Positions 43,797 through 50,230 of a DNA stretch of 64,000 nt are shown in pieces. Both the position numbers and the translations under genes were made by a program. This stretch comes from Prevotella sp. (GTDB lineage Bacteria; Bacteroidota; Bacteroidia; Bacteroidales; Bacteroidaceae). The first letter of the stretch is position 1; the number at the start of each line of letters is the position of its first letter. Location: positions 27,177-91,176 of the forward strand of contig JAGAYI010000059.1 in the NCBI GenBank assembly GCA_017940545.1, in the 5' to 3' direction. The notes beneath the pieces are model-generated. The model was not told where the DNA came from. It saw only the letters and a program-made list of their open reading frames with translations, and made no database searches.

Positions 43797-44606
43797 TCAC
43801 TTATGCAGGTCGCACGCAGCCTGCTCATAGTCTATGAGGTGGTCTATGGTAGGATGCTCACCACAAATTTCACAAGTCGCACGGCGCTTGACCTTGAAGC
43901 TGCGGAAGTCCATCGTCTTGGCATCGAACGTCAGCAGGCGGTCGGTCAGCAGGTCGCCAATACCTATAACGTACTTCAGCGCTTCAGCGGCCTGAATGGT
44001 GCCCAGCATACCGGCAATGGCACCCAGCACACCGGCCTGCGAACAGGTAGGCACGGCGCCTGCAGGGGGCGGCTGTTTAAAGAAACAGCGGTAACAAGCC
44101 GAGCCGGGCACGTGGGTAAACGTCTGTCCGCGGAAACGGAGTATTCCACCATGCGAGAACGGCTTGTCTAACCGCATGCAGGCATCATTGATGAGGAACT
44201 TCACGGGGAAGTTGTCCGTCCCGTCAATGACAAAGTCCCACGGGGCAATGATTTCCTCGGCATTCGTCGAGTCTAAGAACTGGTAGTACGTGGTCACCTC
44301 CACGTCGGGGTTAATGGCAAGCATTTTCTCCTTGGCGCTTTCCACTTTCGGTACGTTCACGTCCTTCGTAAAGTGAATCACCTGACGCTGCAGGTTGCTT
44401 AAATCAACCACATCGGCATCAACAATTCCTATGTGCCCCACCCCGGCTGCTGCCAGATAGAGGGCAGCCGGAGCACCCAGCCCGCCGGCACCGACAATGA
44501 GCACGCGAGCATTCAGAATTTTCTCCTGGCCCTCTACGCCCACGTCCTGCAGCAAGATGTGGCGCGAATATCGCTGTATTTGTTCTTCTGAAAAGTCAAA
44601 CATCAT
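43797..44606 (-). CDS. ThiF/MoeB/HesA-type E1-like adenylyltransferase
   Basis: 269 aa from the ATG at 44606 (a GTG 12 codons upstream is a weaker start). EEQIQRYSRHILLQDVG is the standard ThiF/MoeB opening, GAGGLGAPAALYLAAAGVG binds ATP, and DVVDLSNLQRQVIHF follows. The zinc cysteines are in CYRCFF and CEICGEH, and TCSQAGVLGAIAGMLGTIQA carries the conserved Cys. It has no C-terminal rhodanese domain, unlike MoeZ, so sulfur must come from a partner (the desulfurase/TusA/DsrE set encoded downstream). It adenylates the C-terminal glycine of the ThiS-like carrier. The gap to the carrier gene is 78 bp and holds a dispersed repeat. Confidence 0.92.
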   Translation of the reverse strand: MMFDFSEEQIQRYSRHILLQDVGVEGQEKILNARVLIVGAGGLGAPAALYLAAAGVGHIGIVDADVVDLSNLQRQVIHFTKDVNVPKVESAKEKMLAINPDVEVTTYYQFLDSTNAEEIIAPWDFVIDGTDNFPVKFLINDACMRLDKPFSHGGILRFRGQTFTHVPGSACYRCFFKQPPPAGAVPTCSQAGVLGAIAGMLGTIQAAEALKYVIGIGDLLTDRLLTFDAKTMDFRSFKVKRRATCEICGEHPTIDHLIDYEQAACDLHK

Positions 44607-44651
44607 TCCTAACTTTTTTGTGTTGCAAAATTCATTCTTCACTTTTCATGA

Positions 44652-44667
44652 GCGGTAGCAAACTCTA
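44652..44667. repeat. Second copy of the dispersed GCGGTAGCAAACTCT repeat
   Basis: GCGGTAGCAAACTCTA here matches 32095-32110 exactly. It sits between the carrier gene and the E1-like gene inside the operon, followed by ACACTCTAAAC, which resembles the sequence after the other copy. Confidence 0.7.
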
Positions 44668-44684
44668 CACTCTAAACTTTTCAC

Positions 44685-44897
44685 TCAACAGCCTCCTCCA
44701 CCCATGAAGTAGAGAAAATCCACCTTGTCGCCCTCCGCGACCTGAATGCGGTCCCAGTCGTCGCGCTCGGCAAACTCTTCGTTCACCTGCACCGAAACCA
44801 TTTCCGGGTTCTCTACCAACAGGTTCCTAACAAGCTCTGTCACCGTGAGCGGCAGCTTCACTTCCTGTACGTCTCCATTTACATAAATCTTAGCCAT
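44685..44897 (-). CDS. ThiS/MoaD-like sulfur carrier protein ending in Gly-Gly-Cys
   Basis: 70 aa beta-grasp carrier. The start is the ATG at 44897 (MAKIYVNGDVQEVKLPLTVT), because the promoter lies between it and the longer upstream frame. It contains VQVNEEFAERDDWDRIQVAE and ends KVDFLYFMGGGGC. Standard ThiS/MoaD end in Gly-Gly; here one Cys follows. A C-terminal extra residue or dipeptide that a JAMM protease removes is known for QbsE in Pseudomonas; the same is likely here, since the protease gene is two genes downstream. It is the first gene of the nine-gene operon. Confidence 0.9.
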   Translation of the reverse strand: MAKIYVNGDVQEVKLPLTVTELVRNLLVENPEMVSVQVNEEFAERDDWDRIQVAEGDKVDFLYFMGGGGC

Positions 44898-44924
44898 AGT
44901 CTTAACAGTTACAAATTCCGTTGG

Positions 44925-44954
44925 CAAAGGTACGGCGAAAACCGCACGTGCAAA
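44925..44954 (-). promoter_or_regulatory. Promoter of the sulfur-carrier/encapsulin operon
   Basis: Minus-strand TACCTTTG (44932-44925) with TTTG (44954-44951) 18 bases upstream, 27 bases before the carrier start codon. Confidence 0.65.
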
Positions 44955-44977
44955 ATCGCATAACAATGGTAAACCGC

Positions 44978-44995
44978 ATACCAAACGTTTGGTAT
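44978..44995. promoter_or_regulatory. 18-bp perfect palindrome, candidate operator
   Basis: ATACCAAACGTTTGGTAT is fully self-complementary. It lies 23 bases upstream of the -33 box of the sulfur operon and about 70 bases upstream of the trpB-like promoter, a position suited to an activator or shared regulator. No regulator gene is adjacent. Confidence 0.6.
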
Positions 44996-45062
44996 TTTTA
45001 CTGTTTTCGCCTGCCGGAAGGGCTCATGCACACTCAATAAAATAAAAAAAGGGCTTTTTTAT

Positions 45063-45093
45063 TTTGTATTGTGCTCACTTATTCGTACCTTTG
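45063..45093 (+). promoter_or_regulatory. Promoter of the trpB-like gene
   Basis: TTTG at 45063-45066 and TACCTTTG at 45086-45093 (19-base spacing), 42 bases before the start codon. Confidence 0.65.
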
Positions 45094-45135
45094 AACCCAG
45101 TTTGCAGAAACTAACCCAAAAACTGATAAAAAACA

Positions 45136-46497
45136 ATGGCAACAAGACAAAAGAAATTCCTGTTACAGGAAAATGAGATTCCCACACAGTGGTACAACAT
45201 TCAGGCCGACATGCCCACCAAACCCATGCCGCCCATTCACCCCGCCACCAAGCAACCACTCGGCGTTGACGACCTGGCACACATCTTCCCGCGTGAATGC
45301 TGCGTACAGGAACTGGACACGGAACACCGCTGGATTGACATTCCCGAGGAGGTGCTCGAGAAATACAAGTATTACCGCTCCACACCGCTGGTACGTGCCT
45401 ACGGACTGGAGGAGGCTCTCGGCACTCCGGCACATATCTACTTCAAGAACGAAAGTACCAACCCGCTGGGTTCACATAAAATCAACTCCGCAATACCCCA
45501 GTGCTACTATGCCAAGCAGGAAGGAACCACCAACGTCACCACTGAGACGGGTGCCGGACAGTGGGGCGCCGCACTCAGCTACGCCGCCAAGCTCTACGGG
45601 CTGGACTGTGCCGTATATCAGGTGAAAATCACCATGCAGCAGAAGCCCTACCGCTCCAGCATCATGCGCACCTTCGGCGCCGTCGTTGAAGGCTCACCGT
45701 CCATGTCCACCCGTGCCGGTAAGGACATACTTACCAAGGACCCCACCCACAGCGGCTCACTCGGCACCGCCATTTCTGAGGCCGTCGAGCTGGCCACCAC
45801 CACCCCCAACTGTAAATATGTACTCGGCTCCGTGCTCAACCACGTAGGGCTGCACCAGACCATCATCGGACTGGAGGCCGAGAAGCAGATGCAGATGGCC
45901 GGCGAATATCCAGACACGGTCATTGCCTGCTTCGGCGGAGGCTCCAACTTCGGCGGCATCGCGTTTCCCTTCATGCGTCACAACCTGCTGGACGGAAAGA
46001 AGACGGAGTTCATAGCCGCAGAACCCGACAGCTGTCCTAAACTGACACGCGGACAGTTCCGCTACGACTTCGGCGACGAGGCCGGCTACACACCGCTGCT
46101 GCCCATGTTCACCCTGGGCCACAACTTCAAGCCCTCTAACATACACGCCGGCGGACTGCGCTACCACGGCGCCGGCATGATAGTCAGCCAACTCATCAAG
46201 GACGGACTGATGCACGGCGTGGATATTCCACAGTTGGAGACATTCGAAGCCGGTATGCTGTTCGCACGTACCGAGGGCATCATTCCCGCACCCGAGAGCT
46301 GCCATGCCATAGCAGCAACCATCCGCGAGGCCAAGAAGTGCAAGGAGACCGGCCAGGAGAAGGTCATTCTGTTCAACCTCTCCGGACACGGGCTCATCGA
46401 CATGCCCAGCTATGAATCGTTCATCAAGGGCGACCTGCAGAACTATACCGTGACCGACGAGATGATAGCCGAAAACCTGGCTGAACTCGACAAATAA
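45136..46497 (+). CDS. TrpB2-type tryptophan synthase beta subunit
   Basis: 453 aa PLP enzyme. The PLP lysine is in NPLGSHKINSAIPQCYYAK at about residue 115; ETGAGQWGAALSYAAKLYG, the second-half CFGGGSNFGG loop and EPDSCPKLTRGQFRYDFGDE follow. The long N-terminus (RQKKFLLQENEIPTQWYNIQ) and overall length are those of the TrpB2 subgroup, not the TrpA-bound TrpB1. TrpB2 enzymes join indole to serine or act with other partners. It is monocistronic with its own promoter and terminator, and divergent from the sulfur operon with which it may share the palindrome. Confidence 0.9.
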   Translation: MATRQKKFLLQENEIPTQWYNIQADMPTKPMPPIHPATKQPLGVDDLAHIFPRECCVQELDTEHRWIDIPEEVLEKYKYYRSTPLVRAYGLEEALGTPAHIYFKNESTNPLGSHKINSAIPQCYYAKQEGTTNVTTETGAGQWGAALSYAAKLYGLDCAVYQVKITMQQKPYRSSIMRTFGAVVEGSPSMSTRAGKDILTKDPTHSGSLGTAISEAVELATTTPNCKYVLGSVLNHVGLHQTIIGLEAEKQMQMAGEYPDTVIACFGGGSNFGGIAFPFMRHNLLDGKKTEFIAAEPDSCPKLTRGQFRYDFGDEAGYTPLLPMFTLGHNFKPSNIHAGGLRYHGAGMIVSQLIKDGLMHGVDIPQLETFEAGMLFARTEGIIPAPESCHAIAATIREAKKCKETGQEKVILFNLSGHGLIDMPSYESFIKGDLQNYTVTDEMIAENLAELDK

Positions 46498-46515
46498 AAC
46501 GAAACTTTTTCCGCC

Positions 46516-46552
46516 GACTCAGGGAGACAGTTGCTCCCTGAGTCACCTTTTT
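46516..46552 (+). terminator. Terminator after the trpB-like gene
   Basis: GACTCAGGGAG (46516-46526) pairs perfectly with CTCCCTGAGTC (46534-46544), followed by ACCTTTTT. Confidence 0.9.
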
Positions 46553-46579
46553 CCTTCAAAATACAAAAAACAAATTACT

Positions 46580-48010
46580 ATGAGAGCCTATCAAAAAATC
46601 CTGTTCTTCCTGCTCCTCACCATTTTCTCAGCAGGACTTAGCTCATGCTCAAAAAGCGTAGTTGACGAGACTGTAAGCAATGCCCCGGGCGACGGCAACA
46701 GCACGCTCAACATCATCACCCGAACTGACGACGGTGAAGCCCAGCTCAGTTACCCCATCAGCCTCTACGTGTTCAACAGCAGCAACCAGTGCATTGCCAC
46801 GCAGACGCTCAACTCGTCTGACGATGCCATCGCCATAGCCGACCTGCGGGCCGGCACCTACAGCGTTTATGCCATTGGCGGAGCCGACGAAAACAGATAT
46901 ACCCTACCCTCGAAGGCGGAAGCTACACCCAACTCGCTGATCAGCCTGCAGGAAGGAAAGATACACGAAGACCTCATGGCTGGGCACAACACCGTCGTCA
47001 TAGGCGACAACGAGACCAACCAGCTCACACTCACCATGTCGCGAATGGTCAGCATGCTCAAGAGCATCAAGGTCAACCAAATACCCGACGAGGTAAGTGC
47101 CGTGGCAGTCACCATCACCCCACTCCGCGAAGCCATCCGGCTGAACGGGGAGCCCGACGGCGATGCAGGCATCTTCTCGCTCAACCTGGTGGAGCAGAGC
47201 GACGGCCGGACGTGGAAAAACGCAACCCAGCAATACATGCTGCCCTCCAACGGACAGGCCACCATCACCATCAAAATGACGAGAGGCACCGTCACCAACA
47301 GCTATTCCTATACTTGTCAGGAAGCCTTCCTCGCCAACTACATCATCAACATTGACGCCACCTACACCGGTTCCACCTTCAACATGACGGGTACACTGAC
47401 CGGAGCCACATGGGCAGGCGAACGCACCATTACCTTCGAGTTCGACGAAAACAGCTCTGTCGGCAGCGAGACCACACAAGGCAATGAGCAAGGCGGCGGA
47501 AACAGCGGAAACGAAAATCAAGGAAGTGGAAGCAGTACTGACCAGGGAAATAACGTGGTCATTGGGGAAGCACCAACCGAAGGCACCGTATATCAAGGGT
47601 GCTATGTGCTGAGTTCAATTAACAACAATAATGGCACATCAACAGTAACGCTGATGACAGCAAAACAGAAAAAAGAGGTAGTTGATGGCAATATAGGACA
47701 AGCAGCCACGAAAGCAGCAGTAGAAGAGGCCGTCTCATCATTAGCTGTTGAAGGCATTTCCGGATGGAGATTACCAACAATTGAAGAACTTGATTTCCTC
47801 TATGCGAATTTCAGCGAAATAGCCGACAATCTGAAAAACTGTTCATTTGAGAACTTTGGTGCAAGCAGCTACTATTTCGTCTATAAAAGTGACGGAACTA
47901 TAACATCCTACAGAGCCGAGGCTAACACAGAATCTGCCAAATACAGCACAAGCTTTACCAAAGCCACCATTGTGCGTGCCTTCACCACTCTGACCTTCAA
48001 GGAGAATTAA
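46580..48010 (+). CDS. FimB/Mfa2-like lipoprotein with C-terminal added domain
   Basis: 476 aa lipoprotein (MRAYQKILFFLLLTIFSAGL, lipobox SSC). Residues about 40-295 are beta-sandwich-like with ISLYVFNSSNQCIATQTLNS, LRAGTYSVYAIGGADENRY and LTLTMSRMVSMLKSIKVNQI, features of FimB/Mfa2-type anchors of Bacteroidales fimbriae. A Gly/Asn/Gln/Ser linker (about 300-325) is followed by a second part with ISGWRLPTIEELDFLYANFS, the WRLP pattern of DUF1566-like domains. It may be a minor pilin or anchor with a tip or ligand domain. No partner pilin gene is adjacent and no promoter is clear in the 27 bp after the previous terminator. Confidence 0.68.
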   Translation: MRAYQKILFFLLLTIFSAGLSSCSKSVVDETVSNAPGDGNSTLNIITRTDDGEAQLSYPISLYVFNSSNQCIATQTLNSSDDAIAIADLRAGTYSVYAIGGADENRYTLPSKAEATPNSLISLQEGKIHEDLMAGHNTVVIGDNETNQLTLTMSRMVSMLKSIKVNQIPDEVSAVAVTITPLREAIRLNGEPDGDAGIFSLNLVEQSDGRTWKNATQQYMLPSNGQATITIKMTRGTVTNSYSYTCQEAFLANYIINIDATYTGSTFNMTGTLTGATWAGERTITFEFDENSSVGSETTQGNEQGGGNSGNENQGSGSSTDQGNNVVIGEAPTEGTVYQGCYVLSSINNNNGTSTVTLMTAKQKKEVVDGNIGQAATKAAVEEAVSSLAVEGISGWRLPTIEELDFLYANFSEIADNLKNCSFENFGASSYYFVYKSDGTITSYRAEANTESAKYSTSFTKATIVRAFTTLTFKEN

Positions 48011-48042
48011 ACTGAAAAAAGAAAGACATCTCGATTTTTGGT

Positions 48043-48112
48043 CAACACCTACCTGCGCAGGGCTGAAACTGCGATGAACAAAGGGGTTTCAGCCCTATTG
48101 AGGTAGGTGTTG
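48043..48112. repeat. Long inverted repeat downstream of the lipoprotein gene
   Basis: CAACACCTACCT (48043-48054) and AGGGCTGAAAC (48059-48069) pair with GTTTCAGCCCT (48086-48096) and AGGTAGGTGTTG (48101-48112). The two 11-12 bp stems are separated by a symmetric 4-base internal loop. There is no T run directly after it, so it may be a transcript-end stabiliser or a mobile hairpin rather than a simple terminator. Confidence 0.75.
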
Positions 48113-48121
48113 GTAATCTTT

Positions 48122-48275
48122 TCATGCCAAGTAACTACCCTTCTTATGCCGTTAAACCCTTCTTTCCCACGGTGGGAAATCTTGCAGAAGTGCCGTTTCG
48201 TGGTTGTAAATACGGTACATACAGTTGGAAAACACAGTACTTACAATTGCTATATATGCCGTTAGCAAGGACAAA
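48122..48275. repeat. Degenerate 22-bp-phased array sharing the core of the 14.7 kb array
   Basis: TGCC occurs at 48125, 48147, 48191 and 48257, that is, at steps of 22, 44 and 66. The surrounding cores are TTATGCCGTTA (48144), AAGTGCCGTTT (48188) and ATATGCCGTTA (48254). AAGTGCCGTTT is an exact match to the core of the array at 14755-14831. A palindrome CCCACGGTGGG-like unit occupies the phase position 48166. The array precedes a lipoprotein gene. A 71-codon open frame across it has no coding features. Confidence 0.55.
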
Positions 48276-48425
48276 TATACAGGGAAACGTGCAAAAACCT
48301 ATTTTTCGTCCACACGCACGACACTTTAGAAACGTATAATCCTGGTTTGTCGTATATTCATGCAGTTGTCGCAACGAGTCTGGACAAAAACCAGCTGATT
48401 TCTTGGAATCTGTTCAAATACTTCA

Positions 48426-48433
48426 TAATTTTG
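48426..48433 (+). promoter_or_regulatory. Possible -7 box for the repeat lipoprotein gene
   Basis: TAATTTTG, 53 bases before the ATG at 48487; the rest of the 48276-48425 stretch shows nothing that I can name. Confidence 0.4.
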
Positions 48434-48486
48434 CCGTCAGAAACAAAAAACAAACAAAAAGTTGAACAATTAAAAAAAGCAAGATT

Positions 48487-49755
48487 ATGAAAACAAAGAA
48501 TTTCATCAGCAACAACGCTAAGACAGCGATTGCTATCGTGACAGCATCAGTAGTAACAATGATGGGTATGACGGCCTGTTCAGCCGACTGTGAAGAGGAC
48601 CTGTTGGCACCAGTACCTACAATGACCCGAGGAGGAGGCCCAGCGCCCGTGAGCTACGTAGAGCGCAGCTGGGACGGCAAGCAGGTGGTATCGACAGTGA
48701 AGACAGTGACCGATTACATAGAACTGAAGGGCAGCGACATGACTGACTATAGCAGTTACGAGCTGCAGTCGGACAAATGGTATGTAGTCAAGTCGAACTT
48801 CGAGCGGTGCTTTATCAATGCGCCCTCAGGCAAGCCTGCCAACCTCATCATCTGCAACGGTGCAAGGGTGTTTGCGGGAGTGATGATCGACGAGGGCGAC
48901 GCGCTCAACATCTACTCACAGGAGGGCGATGGCGGCGAGTTAAGAGCCACAGCTGCCGACGACAGGGTCAACCACTGGAAATATCCCGGCATCGGCAGCC
49001 GGAGGACCATGGGCACGCTGACCATCCACGGTGGCAAAATAACGGCCATCAGCAAAGGAATCGAAGAAATTGCAGCTATTGGTGGCGGGAACAAAGGCAG
49101 CGGCGGCAAGGTGACCATCTACGGCGGCAACATCACAGCCGACGGTGGTGATTATGGCGCAGGCATCGGCAGCGGATATGGCGCTTACAAAATGGAGTCG
49201 CTTTTTGACAGACGTCCCAGGAACGATGGTGGCACGCTGACCATCTACGGCGGAAACGTGACAGCTAAAGGTGGCAAATACGGTGCAGGTATTGGCGGAG
49301 GCATCGATGCAAACGGCGCAACGGTCACCATCTACGGCGGAAAAGTCCGTGCCACTGGTGGTGTTGACGCAGCAGGCATCGGCAGCGGTGAGGAACAAGA
49401 CGTGGCTCCCAACATCCACGGCGGCTCGCTGACCGTCTATGGCGGAGAGGTCTTTGCCGACGGCACCGACTGGGGAGCCGGAATCGGCGGCGGTGAGGAT
49501 GCCGACGGTGCCAAGGTCGAGATTTATGGTGGTTCGGTGACGGCATGGGCTGGTCAGGATGCCGGAAAGAAGAACGGCTCGGCCATCGGCAGCGAGGATG
49601 GCGACGGACACCGTGGCTCGCTCAAGCTGGGTGACAACATGAAGGTGTGGGCCGGACAGAACCCGTCGGATGCCGACAAGCATCTCTTCCCCTTCGAGAC
49701 CCGCGTACCTGCCTGCTTCTTCAGACCCTACACACGCATCGTGGCCAGCAGATAG
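48487..49755 (+). CDS. Lipoprotein with glycine-rich beta-helix-like repeats
   Basis: 422 aa. A long signal (NNAKTAIAIVTASVVTMMGM) with lipobox TAC precedes an acidic Cys-containing stretch. A first beta-rich part (about 55-160) leads to six or seven repeats of about 30-38 residues with the pattern T-I-Y-G-G-x-V/I-T-A-x-G-G-x-x-G-A-G-I-G-G-G, e.g. LTIYGGNVTAKGGKYGAGIG at about 255-275. Such repeats form beta-helix or beta-roll adhesin-like structures on the surface. The repeats are diverged, not identical, so they are functional rather than freshly copied. Ligand unknown. The gene ends before a strong 25-bp hairpin terminator. Confidence 0.72.
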   Translation: MKTKNFISNNAKTAIAIVTASVVTMMGMTACSADCEEDLLAPVPTMTRGGGPAPVSYVERSWDGKQVVSTVKTVTDYIELKGSDMTDYSSYELQSDKWYVVKSNFERCFINAPSGKPANLIICNGARVFAGVMIDEGDALNIYSQEGDGGELRATAADDRVNHWKYPGIGSRRTMGTLTIHGGKITAISKGIEEIAAIGGGNKGSGGKVTIYGGNITADGGDYGAGIGSGYGAYKMESLFDRRPRNDGGTLTIYGGNVTAKGGKYGAGIGGGIDANGATVTIYGGKVRATGGVDAAGIGSGEEQDVAPNIHGGSLTVYGGEVFADGTDWGAGIGGGEDADGAKVEIYGGSVTAWAGQDAGKKNGSAIGSEDGDGHRGSLKLGDNMKVWAGQNPSDADKHLFPFETRVPACFFRPYTRIVASR

Positions 49756-49786
49756 CAGAAAAGGCACTTAGATGCCAGTAACCTAC

Positions 49787-49850
49787 AAAAACTTAAAAGG
49801 TTTCAAAGAAAAAAAATTGCTTTTATTTCTTTGAAACCTTTTAAGTTTTT
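49787..49850. terminator. Strong bidirectional-type terminator hairpin
   Basis: A 25-bp perfect inverted repeat: left arm 49787-49811 (begins AAAAACTTAAAAGG) and right arm 49826-49850, with a 14-base loop and T or A runs on both sides. It can end both the lipoprotein gene and the minus-strand tRNA transcript. Confidence 0.85.
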
Positions 49851-49856
49851 CATCAT

Positions 49857-49879
49857 GTGATTCCATTGGGATTCGAACT
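49857..49879 (-). pseudogene. tRNA-like 3' fragment (T-arm and acceptor half)
   Basis: On the minus strand AGTTCGAATCCCAATGGAAT followed by CAC resembles the 3' third of a tRNA. It matches 17 of 20 positions of the intact tRNA-Arg end (TTGAATCCCAACGGGATCAC) located 50 bases upstream on the same strand. The 5' two thirds are absent. It could be a decayed second tRNA gene or an old attachment-site copy. Confidence 0.5.
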
Positions 49880-49930
49880 ACGTTCGTTTTCCCTACCCTA
49901 CCACGGGTAATCACCGATAATGAATTTTCG

Positions 49931-50004
49931 TGATCCCGTTGGGATTCAAACCCAAGACCTTCAGAACCGGAATCTGACGCTCTATTCAGCTAAGCTACGG
50001 GACC
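49931..50004 (-). tRNA. tRNA-Arg (anticodon CCG)
   Basis: The minus strand folds into a full cloverleaf: acceptor GGTCCCG/CGGGATC, D arm GCTT/GAGC, anticodon stem TCAGA/TCTGA with loop TTCCGGT (anticodon CCG, reading CGG), and T arm TTGGG/CCCAA, with A as discriminator base. CCA is not encoded. A -7 box TACCTTTG (50032-50025) lies about 20 bases upstream. Confidence 0.92.
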
Positions 50005-50024
50005 TGCTTTTAAGTTTGCGGATG

Positions 50025-50032
50025 CAAAGGTA
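50025..50032 (-). promoter_or_regulatory. Promoter -7 box of the tRNA-Arg gene
   Basis: Minus-strand TACCTTTG reading 50032 to 50025, 21 bases before the mature tRNA 5' end. Confidence 0.6.
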
Positions 50033-50160
50033 AGAAAAATATTAATGATAAAAGATAAATGTGCTGAAGAATTAATTTCTTTTAAGCATTACATGTGCAT
50101 GCAAAATGAAAGCAAATCAAGAAAAAAGGTGGCATTTTGTAAAAATATTTCGGTTTACGC

Positions 50161-50190
50161 TTGCATATTCGCTTAAAAGTAGTACCTTTG
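50161..50190 (+). promoter_or_regulatory. Promoter of asnA
   Basis: TTG at 50161-50163 and TACCTTTG at 50183-50190 (19-base spacing), 40 bases before the start codon. Confidence 0.65.
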
Positions 50191-50230
50191 CACGCAATAT
50201 TTGTAAAAAGTAAGTTTTTTAGTATCAAAA

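Noticed and set aside
48124-48339. 71-codon open frame
   Set aside because: It lies across the phased array, has no coding features or ribosome-binding site, and the sequence is explained better as repeat DNA.
49857-50004. Two intact tandem tRNA genes
   Set aside because: Only the upstream one folds completely; the other lacks the D arm, anticodon arm and 5' acceptor strand.
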